Origin: Metaruminococcus_A gallistercoris
GTDB taxonomy: Bacteria > Bacillota > Clostridia > Oscillospirales > Ruminococcaceae
DNA length: 62,221 nucleotides
Reading direction: 5' to 3'
NCBI GenBank assembly: GCA_904394975.1
Contig: CAJFNQ010000007.1
Location: forward strand, 1-62,221
In this document: positions 8,083-16,696 of the stretch, piece by piece
Position numbering within the stretch: position 1 is the stretch's first letter
How the letters are laid out: each line of letters starts with the position of its first letter
Program-made: the position numbers and the translations under genes
Notes under the pieces: model-generated
What the model was told of the DNA's origin: nothing
Database searches by the model: none
The model's input: only the letters and a program-made list of their open reading frames with translations

Positions 8083-8567
8083 GGCTTCAAAACGATTACA
8101 GAATCAACACCGGCGGATTTCCTTTGCACAAAGCAGACTGCCTTTTAGCGACACAGCCGGTGAAAAAGAGAAAGAACGTTGGCGAAACGCAATAGATGCA
8201 ACGGAGCGTGGCAGTGCTCTGCTGAGGATATGGCTGCCTGCCGCGGTCTGCTTATGTGAACGAGATGCTCTCCCATACAGGGAGGGCGTTTTTGTTTTTG
8301 CGGATGTTATATCTGTGGAAAGCACAGTCGGCGCGGTGTTTGGTGTTTTAGGATATTCTGCTGTTTCCGGAACGGAACAGTCAGAGCGCAGGTTTCCCGC
8401 CTGCCGAAAGGAAAACCGAAGTCAACCGCGGGGGTAAACGTCGTTCCGGTTCCGGGACCGGGCATACGGAACAAACGAAAAGCCCTGTTCTTGCCTTGGA
8501 TGTTTGAGAAAAAGCCCGTTTTTTACAGGTTACTTACAAAATATTTTGAAAATCATGGCAAAGGATA
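8083..8567. other. intergenic region without coding sequence; possible structured RNA
   Basis: About 485 bases before the isc promoter with no credible gene. It holds a long-range stem CACCGGC (8108-8114) / GCCGGTG (8156-8162), a terminator-like hairpin near 8267-8299, and GC-rich inverted segments around 8380-8450. I compared it by eye with T-box, SAM, TPP, cobalamin, glycine, c-di-GMP, SRP and tmRNA landmarks and found none. It may be the 3' untranslated region of rnhA-nimA or an unrecognised RNA. Confidence 0.4.
8267..8299 (+). terminator. intrinsic terminator in the rnhA-iscS interval
   Basis: GCTCTCC/GGAGGGC stem (one G-U pair) with a 7-base loop followed by a T-rich run (TTTTTGTTTTT). 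It lies about 185 bases after the last stop codon. Confidence 0.65.
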
Positions 8568-8596
8568 TTGATTTTCCTACTAATTTAGTATATAAT
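8568..8596 (+). promoter_or_regulatory. promoter of the iscS-iscU-mnmA operon
   Basis: TTGATT, 17-base spacer, TATAAT, about 50 bases before iscS. No IscR-like palindrome or iscR gene is seen nearby. Confidence 0.75.
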
Positions 8597-8650
8597 AAGC
8601 CCAAGCTGAAATAATCTTAATAAAACCCAATCAAAAAAGGACTGAGATAG

Positions 8651-9817
8651 ATGGAAAAACGCTTTGTTTACGCCGATAACGCGGCGACAACGAAAGTATC
8701 ACAGCGGGTGCTGGACGCTATGCTCCCGTACCTCACCGAACACTACGGCAACCCCAGCAGTGTGTACAGCATTGCGCGGACAGCCAAGCGGGCGATCGAA
8801 GCGGCGCGGGAGAAGGTGGCGCTGGCTCTGGGCGCGGAACCGCGCGAGATCTTTTTTACCTCCTGCGGCACCGAGTCGGACAACTGGGCCATCAAAGGCG
8901 CGGCGCTCCGGCAGGCGGCAAAGGGAAAGAAGCATATCATCACCAGCAACTTTGAACACCACGCGGTGCTTCACACCTGCGAATATCTGGAAAAGCACGG
9001 ATTCGAGGTGACCTACCTCCCCGTAGATGAAAACGGCCTGCTCTCTCCCGAACAGGTGAAAGAGGCCATCCGGCCGGATACCGCTCTGGTCACCATCATG
9101 TACGCGAACAACGAGATCGGCACCATCCAGCCGGTGGCGGAGATCGGCGCGGCCTGCCGGGAAAAAGGGGTGCTGTTCCACACCGACGCCGTGCAGGCGG
9201 TGGGCAATGTGCCCATCGACGTAAAGGCGCAGAACATCGACCTGCTTTCCCTCTCCGGCCATAAGATCCACGCGCCGAAAGGGATCGGGGCGCTTTACAT
9301 CCGCAAGGGCGTGGTGATTGACAACTTCGTCCACGGCGGCGGCCAGGAAAGCGGCAAACGCGGCGGCACCGAAAATACTGCATACATCGTCGGGCTCGGA
9401 CAAGCGATGGAAGACGCGGTGAACGGCCTGGACGAAAAGGTCAAACGGGTGACCGCCCTGCGTGACCGGCTGATCGAGGGGATGCTCAAAATCCCGGCGT
9501 CCCGTTTGAACGGCGACCCGCACAAACGGCTGTGCGGCAATGCGAACGTTTCGTTTGAAGCGGTGGAGGGCGAAGCACTTCTGCTCCGGCTGGATTTAAA
9601 AGGCGTGTGCGGTTCTTCCGGTTCCGCCTGCACCTCCGGTTCGCTCGACCCGTCCCACGTATTGCTGGCCATCGGCCTGCCGCATGAGATCGCGCACGGT
9701 TCCCTGCGGCTCTCGCTGGGCGATGATTCCACCGAAGAGGACGTGGACTACATTTTGGACGTGCTTCCGGGCGTGGTACAGACCCTGCGGGATATGAGCC
9801 CCGTCTGGCACGGATAA
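8651..9817 (+). CDS. iscS: cysteine desulfurase, NifS/IscS type
   Basis: A 388-residue PLP enzyme that takes sulfur from cysteine as a persulfide for Fe-S clusters and thiolated tRNA. The N-terminus YADNAATTKVS is the family signature. The Schiff-base lysine is in SLSGHKIHAPKGIG and the active-site cysteine is on the loop GSSGSACTSG near residue 325, the loop type of group I (IscS/NifS) desulfurases. The N-terminal NPSSVYSIART and the HTDAVQAVG stretch (PLP Asp) are intact. It is the first gene of an operon with the scaffold iscU and the thiouridylase mnmA, the two principal users of its persulfide. AAAGGA precedes the ATG. Confidence 0.95.
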   Translation: MEKRFVYADNAATTKVSQRVLDAMLPYLTEHYGNPSSVYSIARTAKRAIEAAREKVALALGAEPREIFFTSCGTESDNWAIKGAALRQAAKGKKHIITSNFEHHAVLHTCEYLEKHGFEVTYLPVDENGLLSPEQVKEAIRPDTALVTIMYANNEIGTIQPVAEIGAACREKGVLFHTDAVQAVGNVPIDVKAQNIDLLSLSGHKIHAPKGIGALYIRKGVVIDNFVHGGGQESGKRGGTENTAYIVGLGQAMEDAVNGLDEKVKRVTALRDRLIEGMLKIPASRLNGDPHKRLCGNANVSFEAVEGEALLLRLDLKGVCGSSGSACTSGSLDPSHVLLAIGLPHEIAHGSLRLSLGDDSTEEDVDYILDVLPGVVQTLRDMSPVWHG

Positions 9818-9902
9818 CGAAAATTGACCGGGGAGCGCATGCTTCCCGTTTGAACGGGGCAGACTGCCCTGTGAGCATAGAGAACACGAAAGGAGAACAA
9901 AT

Positions 9903-10334
9903 ATGTTATACAGCGAAAAAGTACTGGACCATTTTTCCAACCCCCGCAATGTGGGCGAGCTTGCCGACGCGAACGGCGTGGGTGAAGTGGGCAACGCCAA
10001 GTGCGGCGATATCATGAAAATGTATCTGAAAATAAACGGAAACACCATCGAGGACGTCCGGTTCAAGACCTTCGGGTGCGGCGCGGCGATCGCCACCAGC
10101 TCGATCGCGACCGAGATGATCAAAGGCAAAACGGTGGACGACGCGCTCAAGCTCACCAACAAGGCGGTCGTTGAGGCGCTTGACGGGCTTCCGGCAAGCA
10201 AGATCCACTGTTCGGTTCTGGCGGAGCAGGCCATCAAGGCGGCGCTTAGCGATTACTACACCCGTCAGGGCATCGATCCGAAGCCCATCGTCGGTGAGAT
10301 CGGCGACTGCGAAGCCTGCCACACCCATGGGTAA
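9903..10334 (+). CDS. iscU: Fe-S cluster assembly scaffold protein IscU/NifU-like
   Basis: A 143-residue scaffold that assembles 2Fe-2S/4Fe-4S clusters from sulfur delivered by IscS. The three ligand cysteines are C34 (NAKCGD, with Asp36), C59 (FGCGAA) and C103 (HCSVLAE). There is a C-terminal extension of about 15 residues ending in CEACHTHG, as in many clostridial NifU-like scaffolds, which lack the LPPVK motif of IscU that recruits HscA; consistent with this, no hscA/hscB is present. AAAGGAG lies 7 bases before the ATG. Its 3' end overlaps mnmA by 8 bases. Confidence 0.93.
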   Translation: MLYSEKVLDHFSNPRNVGELADANGVGEVGNAKCGDIMKMYLKINGNTIEDVRFKTFGCGAAIATSSIATEMIKGKTVDDALKLTNKAVVEALDGLPASKIHCSVLAEQAIKAALSDYYTRQGIDPKPIVGEIGDCEACHTHG

Positions 10335-11367
10335 GCGGGTATTGATGGCGCTTTCCGGCGGGGTGGACAGCTCCGCTGGGGTGTATCTTCTCAAACAGCA
10401 GGGATATGAAGTGGGCGGCGTTGTGCTTAAAATGTCGCCCGCGCACGAAGAAACGGTGGCGGCCGCGAAAGAGGCTGCCGCCGCTTTGGGCGTTCCGCTG
10501 TTTGTGAAGGATATGACCGAAGCGTTTGAACAGACGGTCGTTTCTTATTTTATGGAGGAGTACAAGGCGGGGCGTACACCCAACCCCTGCATCCGGTGCA
10601 ACCCGACGGTCAAGTTCCGCGCTCTGTTGGAGACGGCGGACGAGCAGGGGTATGGCTGGATCGCCACCGGGCATTACGCCGGTCTGGAGCGAAAGGACGG
10701 CGTCACCCAGCTCAAACGGGCCGAGTGCCGGCGGCGGGACCAGTCCTACATGCTTTACCGGCTGGGGCAGGATGTGCTCTCCCGGCTGATCCTTCCGCTC
10801 GCGGGACTGGAAAAACCGCAGGTGCGGGAACTGGCGCGGCAGGCGGGGCTTTCCTGCGCCGACAAGCCGGACAGTCAGGAGATCTGCTTTATTCCGGATA
10901 ACGATTACGCCGGTTTCATTGAACGGCGGCTCGGTCCGTCGCCCGAAGGGGAGTTCATCGCCCCGTGGGGCGGCGTCTGCGGCAAGCATCGGGGGATCCT
11001 CCACTACACGGTCGGTCAGCGGAAGAAGCTGGGCATCGCGCTGGGGGAACCGGTGTTCATCCGGGAGATTGACCCGCAGCAAAACCGCATCTATCTGGCG
11101 CGTGCGGGGGAGGATACAATCACAAAGGTGACTCTTGCCGACTTTGCCATCCCCTCCGAACAGCCGCTGCCGGAACGGTTTTCCGCGCGGGTGAAGCTGC
11201 GTTCCGCGGCGGAGCCGGTGGAAACCCAGGTGGTGTTTGACGCCGAAAGCCGCAGCGCAGAGCTGTTGCTTGCCGAGCCGTACCGGGTGGTCGCGAAAGG
11301 GCAGTCCGCTGTGCTGTATGACGGCGATACGGTTTTGGGCGGCGGCATTATTTCAGGCAGCGAATGA
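10327..11367 (+). CDS. mnmA: tRNA-specific 2-thiouridylase
   Basis: A 346-residue enzyme that activates U34 of Lys, Glu and Gln tRNAs with ATP and inserts sulfur. The PP-loop SGGVDSS is at residues 10-16. The two catalytic cysteines of the family are C88 (NPCIRC) and C187 (SQEICFIPD). It starts at an ATG inside the end of iscU (8-base overlap) with no strong ribosome site, so it is probably translationally coupled. The region after LKMSP is about ten residues shorter than in E. coli MnmA, where the N-terminal domain normally continues before the KVAEKLGI-like helix; this compact form is seen in clostridia. Placement behind iscS and iscU fits direct sulfur relay. Confidence 0.93.
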   Translation: MGKRVLMALSGGVDSSAGVYLLKQQGYEVGGVVLKMSPAHEETVAAAKEAAAALGVPLFVKDMTEAFEQTVVSYFMEEYKAGRTPNPCIRCNPTVKFRALLETADEQGYGWIATGHYAGLERKDGVTQLKRAECRRRDQSYMLYRLGQDVLSRLILPLAGLEKPQVRELARQAGLSCADKPDSQEICFIPDNDYAGFIERRLGPSPEGEFIAPWGGVCGKHRGILHYTVGQRKKLGIALGEPVFIREIDPQQNRIYLARAGEDTITKVTLADFAIPSEQPLPERFSARVKLRSAAEPVETQVVFDAESRSAELLLAEPYRVVAKGQSAVLYDGDTVLGGGIISGSE

Positions 11368-11393
11368 GCTTGCTGAAACGGAGAGAGCACAGC

Positions 11394-12701
11394 ATGACAC
11401 TGACGGAATTTTTAAAACAGAACAACACATCCGGCCCGGCGCGGTTTTATATGCCGGGGCACAAAGGCCGCTTTCCGCTGGAGGATGGTTATGACATCAC
11501 CGAGATCACGGGGGCGGATTCCCTCTACCATGCCGACGGGGTCATCCGCCGGACGGAGGAGCGGTTTGAACGGCTGTACGGCAGCCGCACCACCGTGCTG
11601 AGCGCGGGCGGAAGCACCCTGTGTATTCAGGGAATGCTTGCCGCCGTCCGATTAAAATACGGGGTGCGGCGGGTGCTTGCCGCCCGTAACGCGCACATCT
11701 CGTTCGTCCATGCCTGCGCGCTGTTGGATATCGACCCGGTCTGGATCTATCCCACCCCAAACGACCGGTTCGGGGTGAGCGGTCAGGTGCGTCCCCAGCA
11801 GCTGGAACAGGCGCTGCAAAAGGAGCGGGACATCGGCGCGGTATACATCACAAGCCCTGATTATTTCGGCATGCTTTCGGATATCAAGGGCCTTGCGGAA
11901 GTCTGTTCCCGGCACGGCGTTCCCCTGCTGGTAGACAATGCCCACGGCGCGCATCTGCGGTTTTTGCCGGAGGACCGGCACCCGCTGTCTTTGGGAGCGG
12001 CGCTTTGCAGTGACAGTGCCCACAAGACCCTGCCGGTGCTGACGGGTGGGGCGCTGCTGCATGCCTCAGCGGATTTTTCGGCAGAGGAGCTCAAAGAGGC
12101 CATGGGGCTGTTCGGTTCCACCAGCCCGTCTTACCTTATCATGCAGTCGCTCGACGCCTGCGCGGATTATCTGGAACAGCGGGGGAAAGAGGATTTTTCC
12201 ACTCTGTGCGACCGGCTTTTGCCGCTGCGTCAGCTCGCGCGGGAGCGGGGGCTGTTCGTGTTTGACAGCGAGCCCGCCGCTCATTTCGCGCTGGCCGGAA
12301 GGCCGGCGGCGGGGGGCAGCCTTTCCGATTACCTGCGTGCGCACGGGGTGGAGTACGATTACGCCACCGAAGACACCGCGGTGCTGATGCCCTCGCCCTT
12401 CAACGCGCCGGAGGAGTTCGAATGCCTTGCCGCCGCGCTGGGTGATTTTGTTCCCGCGCCGGACGGATGGGAAACAGAACCCTGCCCGGTGCCGCATCCC
12501 GAACGGGCCTGCTCGGTGCGGGAGGCGTCTCTGGCGCGCGGAGAGGTGGTGCCCATCGACCAGAGCGTGGGGAGGGTGGCCGCTCAGAGCAAGATCACCT
12601 GCCCGCCCGGCGTTGCGGTGGTGGTGGCCGGTGAACGGATTGATGAAGCTTCCAAAAATCTTTTAAAAAAGAGTGGAATTCAATCGGTAAAAGTGGTATG
12701 A
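11394..12701 (+). CDS. aminotransferase-fold Orn/Lys/Arg decarboxylase
   Basis: A 435-residue PLP-dependent decarboxylase of the ornithine/lysine/arginine family (short Firmicutes form, like YaaO/SpeA). The signature FYMPGHKG is at 18-25, DNAHGAH (PLP Asp181 and His184) follows, and the PLP lysine is K211 in SDSAHKTLP. The C-terminal domain carries the IDQSVGRVA-like segment near 395. It likely makes a polyamine (agmatine, cadaverine or putrescine); the substrate cannot be read from the sequence. An ATG at 11364 overlaps the mnmA stop as ATGA, but the ATG at 11394 behind GGAGAGAG fits the family N-terminus better. In many Firmicutes this gene precedes the darA-holB cluster, as here. Confidence 0.88.
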   Translation: MTLTEFLKQNNTSGPARFYMPGHKGRFPLEDGYDITEITGADSLYHADGVIRRTEERFERLYGSRTTVLSAGGSTLCIQGMLAAVRLKYGVRRVLAARNAHISFVHACALLDIDPVWIYPTPNDRFGVSGQVRPQQLEQALQKERDIGAVYITSPDYFGMLSDIKGLAEVCSRHGVPLLVDNAHGAHLRFLPEDRHPLSLGAALCSDSAHKTLPVLTGGALLHASADFSAEELKEAMGLFGSTSPSYLIMQSLDACADYLEQRGKEDFSTLCDRLLPLRQLARERGLFVFDSEPAAHFALAGRPAAGGSLSDYLRAHGVEYDYATEDTAVLMPSPFNAPEEFECLAAALGDFVPAPDGWETEPCPVPHPERACSVREASLARGEVVPIDQSVGRVAAQSKITCPPGVAVVVAGERIDEASKNLLKKSGIQSVKVV

Positions 12702-12767
12702 TAAAACTATGAAGATACCCTTGCAGTAGGGTGCCTTTGGATTTTTCCAACAAGGAGTGACAGCGCA

Positions 12768-13091
12768 ATGAAAATGATCTATGCAATCGTAAGCAATGAC
12801 GACAGCCACATCGTCTCTTCCGCTTTGACCAAGGCAGGCTTTTTTGCTACCAAAATCGCCTCTACCGGCGGTTTCTTGATGGCAGGCAACACCACGTTTA
12901 TGATCGGTACCGAAGACGACAAGGTCGATGAGGCGGTAGAGGTCATTTCCAAACACAGCAAACGCCGTACTCAAATGGCGCCTTCTGCTGCAATGTACGG
13001 AGCGGGTGTGTACTCTTCTCTTCCGGTCGAGGTTACAGTCGGCGGCGCGACTATTTTCGTGCTTAATGTAGAACGCTTTGAAAAAATTTAA
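12768..13091 (+). CDS. darA: cyclic di-AMP receptor, PII-like (DarA/PstA)
   Basis: A 107-residue PII-like trimeric signalling protein (DUF970, B. subtilis YaaQ/DarA) that binds cyclic di-AMP. Diagnostic parts are MKMIYAIVSNDD, GFFATKIASTGGFLMAGNTT (T-loop base and ligand-contact residues) and the C-terminal VGGATIFVLNVERF. The downstream target of DarA is still unclear in any species. AAGGAGTGACAG sits before the ATG. It is followed by holB after 21 bases, matching the conserved order seen in Bacillus (yaaQ, yaaR, holB, yaaT), with yaaR missing here. Confidence 0.93.
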   Translation: MKMIYAIVSNDDSHIVSSALTKAGFFATKIASTGGFLMAGNTTFMIGTEDDKVDEAVEVISKHSKRRTQMAPSAAMYGAGVYSSLPVEVTVGGATIFVLNVERFEKI

Positions 13092-13112
13092 GCGCGGTAA
13101 AGTGAGTGAACG

Positions 13113-14084
13113 ATGATAGTTGGCAATGCTTCTGTTGTACGGTTGATTGACAGGGCGGCAAATGACGATAAGCTCAGTCACGCTTATCTGTTTTACGGAG
13201 AAAAAGGCCTTGGCAAAAAGGCGGCTGCCGTCGATTTTGCCAAGGCAATTTTATGCCATAGTACCGGCCGCCGCCCCTGTGGAACCTGTGCGAGCTGTAA
13301 AAAGGCGGAGCACGGCGCCCATCCGGATATTACTGTCCTTTCGGGAACGGGGGAGAAAAACGAACTCACGGTGGCGAACATCCGCAAGCTGAAGGAAGAC
13401 GCAGCCGTTTTCCCCAACGACGGGGAGAAAAAGGTCTACATCATCTGCGACTGCCAGAGGATGCAGCCGCCCGCAGCGAACGCTCTTCTCAAGCTGCTGG
13501 AAGAGCCGCCTGCCCATCTGGTTCTGCTGCTTACGGCGGATGACCGCGCGGGCGTACTGCCCACCATTCTGTCCCGGTGCATTCCGGTGGGGATGTTCCC
13601 AGTGAGCGAAGAAGAATGCGCGCATGCGCTCGAACAGCTCGCGGGCGTGGATGCACAGACAGCGGAGCGCGCGGCAAAAGCGTGCGGCGGCAACATCGGC
13701 AAAGGGCTTGCCGCGCTGAAAGAAGGCGAAGAGAGCCTGACCCAAACGTTTTGTGAAAGTTTGATCAGGCGGGATGAGTACGGCATGCTTTGTATCCTTT
13801 CCGGGTTCGGAAGCGACCGGGCGGCTTACCGGGTGTTTCTGGAACGGCTGCTTGAACACCTGCGTGATGCGGTGGTGTACAAAAGCGGCGGGCACAGCTT
13901 TGTGTCCGGTTCGGAACAGACAGCTGCTGCGCTTTCGGGCAGTTTTACTACAAGGCAGCTTCAGGCACAGCTGGAAGCGGTGCTCCACGCGGTCAAAAGT
14001 TTAGACGCCAACGCGAATACAGCGGTATTATCGGCGTGGCTGACCGGTTCGTTTATGGAAAACCGTTCCGGAAGTGTAATATAA
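13113..14084 (+). CDS. holB: DNA polymerase III subunit delta-prime
   Basis: A 323-residue AAA+ clamp-loader subunit. The modified P-loop is GEKGLGKK (29-36), the zinc module uses C48, C56, C59 and C62 (CGTCASCKK), and the arginine-finger motif SRC is at ILSRCIPV. The Walker B is degenerate (YIICDCQRM), as in delta-prime proteins that do not hydrolyse ATP. The C-terminal collar domain starts near 215. It works with tau/gamma (DnaX) and delta (HolA) to load the sliding clamp. The upstream ribosome site is weak (AAAGTGAG); the 12-base gap to ricT shows an operon. Confidence 0.92.
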   Translation: MIVGNASVVRLIDRAANDDKLSHAYLFYGEKGLGKKAAAVDFAKAILCHSTGRRPCGTCASCKKAEHGAHPDITVLSGTGEKNELTVANIRKLKEDAAVFPNDGEKKVYIICDCQRMQPPAANALLKLLEEPPAHLVLLLTADDRAGVLPTILSRCIPVGMFPVSEEECAHALEQLAGVDAQTAERAAKACGGNIGKGLAALKEGEESLTQTFCESLIRRDEYGMLCILSGFGSDRAAYRVFLERLLEHLRDAVVYKSGGHSFVSGSEQTAAALSGSFTTRQLQAQLEAVLHAVKSLDANANTAVLSAWLTGSFMENRSGSVI

Positions 14085-14096
14085 CAGGAGGCTTGA

Positions 14097-14963
14097 ATGG
14101 CTGAGATCATAGGAGTCCGTTTTAAGGACGTAGGAAAGATTTATTCGTTTGACCCGGTGGGTATTGCGCTGAAAGCCGGGGATTTTGTTATTGTAGAAAC
14201 GGCGCGCGGGGTCGAGTGCGGCATGGTTGCCACCGGGAACCATGAGGTGGATGACAGCGAGCTCGTCAATCCGCTCAAACCGGTGCTGCGCAAAGCAACC
14301 GAGCAAGACTTGGAAATCGTTGATAAAAACTGCGAAAAAGAGAAAGAAGCATATAAAATCTGCCTGCAGAAAATTAATAAGCACAAGCTGGAAATGAAGC
14401 TGGTGGATGTGGAATATACCTTTGACGGCAACAAGATCCTCTTTTATTTTACGGCGGACGGCCGGGTGGATTTCCGTGAGCTGGTCAAAGACCTGGCTTC
14501 GGTCTTCCGCACCCGCATTGAGCTGCGGCAGATCGGTGTGCGGGATGAAGCGAAGATGATCGGCGGGCTCGGCATCTGCGGGCGCCCTTTCTGCTGTTCT
14601 ACCTTTTTGGGAGAGTTCCAGCCGGTTTCCATTAAAATGGCGAAGGAGCAGGGGCTTTCTCTCAATCCGGTCAAGATTTCCGGCACCTGCGGGCGGTTGA
14701 TGTGCTGCTTGAAGCACGAGCAGAACGCGTATGACCATCTGCTTAAAATCACACCGAAACAGGGAGCGCTGGTACAGACCCCCAACGGAAAGGGAACAGT
14801 CGTTGATGTGAACCTGTTGACCGGTAAGCTGAAAGTGCAGCTGGATGACCATCCGGACGCGGCGCCGTCCGCTTATTCCAGACGGGATGTAAAAATTTTA
14901 CGGGATAAAGCAATCAAGGTAGACCGCAAGGAAATGAAAGAACTTTCCGATTTGGAGCAGTAG
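14097..14963 (+). CDS. ricT: PSP1-domain regulator RicT (YaaT)
   Basis: A 288-residue PSP1 C-terminal domain protein. In B. subtilis RicT joins RicA and RicF in a complex with [4Fe-4S] clusters that stimulates RNase Y processing, competence, biofilm and Spo0A phosphorylation. The Cys pattern expected for the cluster is present: C161, C166, C167, C198, C203 and C204 (GICGRPFCC and TCGRLMCC). The start follows GGAGG. No ricA or ricF is in this window, although an unlinked location is usual. It ends the darA-holB-ricT operon. Confidence 0.92.
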   Translation: MAEIIGVRFKDVGKIYSFDPVGIALKAGDFVIVETARGVECGMVATGNHEVDDSELVNPLKPVLRKATEQDLEIVDKNCEKEKEAYKICLQKINKHKLEMKLVDVEYTFDGNKILFYFTADGRVDFRELVKDLASVFRTRIELRQIGVRDEAKMIGGLGICGRPFCCSTFLGEFQPVSIKMAKEQGLSLNPVKISGTCGRLMCCLKHEQNAYDHLLKITPKQGALVQTPNGKGTVVDVNLLTGKLKVQLDDHPDAAPSAYSRRDVKILRDKAIKVDRKEMKELSDLEQ

Positions 14964-14996
14964 GCCTTGTAAATGGCTTGAAATGTCTTTTTTCTA

Positions 14997-15024
14997 TTGA
15001 TTTTTTTCGAAAATATGCTACAAT
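14997..15024 (+). promoter_or_regulatory. promoter of ferredoxin gene
   Basis: TTGATT, 16-base spacer, TACAAT, about 30 bases before the ferredoxin ATG. Confidence 0.65.
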
Positions 15025-15053
15025 AATGTTAAATCATAAGGAGGTGTTCCCCA

Positions 15054-15224
15054 ATGGCATATGTAATTAGCGACGAGTGCATCGGCTGCGGCGCGTGCGA
15101 GGCTGAGTGCCCGGTTGGCGCGATCTCTGCTGGTGATGGAAAATACGTGATCGATGCAGATACCTGTATTGATTGTGGCGCTTGCGCAGGCACTTGCCCG
15201 GTTGGCGCTCCGAACCCGCAATAA
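15054..15224 (+). CDS. 2[4Fe-4S] ferredoxin (clostridial type)
   Basis: A 56-residue ferredoxin. Two CxxCxxCxxxC P motifs are visible: DECIGCGACEAECPVGAI at 7-24 and DTCIDCGACAGTCPVGAP at 36-53, arranged in the pseudo-twofold repeat of small clostridial ferredoxins. It carries low-potential electrons between oxidoreductases in the cytosol (for example pyruvate:ferredoxin oxidoreductase, hydrogenase, or radical-SAM activases such as NrdG). TAAGGAGGTG lies 8 bases before the ATG. The gene has its own promoter and terminator, consistent with a highly expressed single cistron. Confidence 0.97.
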   Translation: MAYVISDECIGCGACEAECPVGAISAGDGKYVIDADTCIDCGACAGTCPVGAPNPQ

Positions 15225-15235
15225 TCACGGTGCGA

Positions 15236-15266
15236 AAAAGCCCGCCGATTTCGGCGGGCTTTTTTT
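15236..15266 (+). terminator. intrinsic terminator after ferredoxin
   Basis: Stem GCCCGCCGA/TCGGCGGGC with a 2-base centre followed by T7. Confidence 0.92.
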
Positions 15267-15363
15267 ATTGCGTCAATGTGCAGAGCCGCTCCCGTTGAGC
15301 GGGGATGCAGCCGGCAAGCATTGCCTGTGAAACCGGATGGGGAAGACGTTAAAAAAATGTCTA

Positions 15364-15392
15364 TGGACAACTTATTTTGAATCCGTTATAAT
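15364..15392 (+). promoter_or_regulatory. promoter of lipoprotein gene
   Basis: TGGACA, 17-base spacer, TATAAT; about 60 bases before the start codon at 15459. Confidence 0.65.
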
Positions 15393-15458
15393 AAAAAAGA
15401 TCATTGCGTGCTGTGCGCAGCATTTGCAAAACACCTTTTTTAGGAGGAATCACAAGAC

Positions 15459-16505
15459 ATGAAACGATGCAAAGCGCTTTTCGCCGGAATTTTGGCGGCA
15501 GCCATGCTGTTTGGCATGACCGGTTGTTACGGCGATACCACCTGGGTCATGGAGACCGAAACTGATACCGTCCCGGCAGGCGTTTACCTTACTTATATGA
15601 TCGGCGCTTACAGTGAAGCGCAGGATAGTATCGATTCAACGCAGGACATGTGGGAACAGTCCATCGACGGTGTTTCGGTTGAACAATGGATCATCAACGA
15701 AGCGGTTTCCCGTTCCAAGGAGTACATTGCGGTGAACCTTTTGTTTGATGAACTTGGAATGACCTTAAGCGAAGAAGACAATGAGTCGATTAAGAATCAG
15801 GCAAATAACTACTGGACCAATAACCAAGAGTTTTATGAAAAGAACGGCATTTCGCTTGCTTCGGTGAAAAAGCTGACCGAAAACACCTATAAAACCAACT
15901 TGATCTTTGATTACTATTATGATGAAGGCGGTCCGGAAGAGGTCAGTGAAGGAACTCTGAAAGAGTATTTTTACGACAATTACGCCAAAATCAAATACAT
16001 GACCTTCTTAAAGCAGGATCCGGAAACTGGTGAAGATAAATCGGATGAAGACCTGAAAGAAGAGGTCGAAAGCTATATCACCAAGCTCAACAAAGGCGAA
16101 GATTTTGACAGCATCATTGATGCGTACATCCCCGTTATTTGGGAGCAGATGGGTATAACAAACACCTATACGCCGGATACATCTGATGCAAACCGGAATG
16201 TTACCCTGCTTAACAAAAACAACACTGGTACCTATATGGATCATTTTATTGAAACGACTTTTGAGCAGACCCAGTACGGCGTGCCGTATACCGATTATGA
16301 AGGTGAGACGTATGCGTATCTTGCGATTCGGTACGATTTGACCGCTGACGAGGAATTGTTTGAGGAAAATCGGTCTTCTCTGCTGCGTGAAGTTTGTGCC
16401 GACAGTTTCGAGCAGAAACTGGATGAAGCGGTTTCCGGCATTGTCATCACCACGAATGAAAGTGCGGTAAACCGTTACAGCCCGAAAAACATTCAAATGA
16501 GCTAA
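15459..16505 (+). CDS. lipoprotein with SurA/PrsA-like N-terminal chaperone domain
   Basis: A 348-residue predicted lipoprotein: signal MKRCKALFAG..., lipobox MTGC with Cys23. The mature part has the helical architecture of SurA_N-type chaperone domains: VPAGVYLTYMIGAY (start of the first helix), WIINEAVSRSKEYIAVNLLFDELGM, a long acidic helical stretch, then VSEGTLKEYFYDNYAKIKYMTF. No parvulin PPIase motif is visible, so it is a foldase-like protein without an isomerase domain. It probably acts at the outer face of the membrane on secreted proteins; this is inferred. TAGGAGGAAT precedes the ATG. Monocistronic, between its own promoter and terminator. Confidence 0.78.
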   Translation: MKRCKALFAGILAAAMLFGMTGCYGDTTWVMETETDTVPAGVYLTYMIGAYSEAQDSIDSTQDMWEQSIDGVSVEQWIINEAVSRSKEYIAVNLLFDELGMTLSEEDNESIKNQANNYWTNNQEFYEKNGISLASVKKLTENTYKTNLIFDYYYDEGGPEEVSEGTLKEYFYDNYAKIKYMTFLKQDPETGEDKSDEDLKEEVESYITKLNKGEDFDSIIDAYIPVIWEQMGITNTYTPDTSDANRNVTLLNKNNTGTYMDHFIETTFEQTQYGVPYTDYEGETYAYLAIRYDLTADEELFEENRSSLLREVCADSFEQKLDEAVSGIVITTNESAVNRYSPKNIQMS

Positions 16506-16518
16506 ATCGAAAAAATTT

Positions 16519-16549
16519 GCCGCCGCAGGTGTTTCCTGCGGCGGTTTTT
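16519..16549 (+). terminator. intrinsic terminator after lipoprotein gene
   Basis: CCGCCGCAGG/CCTGCGGCGG stem with a 5-base loop followed by T5. Confidence 0.9.
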
Positions 16550-16629
16550 GTTTGGAATGTTTTGTGTGGAGTCGCCGGTAAAATTTTGCAAAACAGCAAA
16601 AAAAGACAGGAACGGCTGAAAAAAAGCCG

Positions 16630-16658
16630 TTGTTTCCACCTGCATGGTCATGTATAAT
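16630..16658 (+). promoter_or_regulatory. promoter of the GH95-like gene
   Basis: TTGTTT, 17-base spacer, TATAAT. The -35 overlaps a small stem AACGGCT/AGCCGTT (16611-16631). Confidence 0.6.
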
Positions 16659-16696
16659 AACCTGATAAACAAAGCGGTATTATGGGAGGCAGAAAA

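Noticed and set aside
8380..8450. Possible T-box or glycine riboswitch before iscS
   Set aside because: The CCGAA-like bits do not occur in the required order, and the T-box core sequence is absent.
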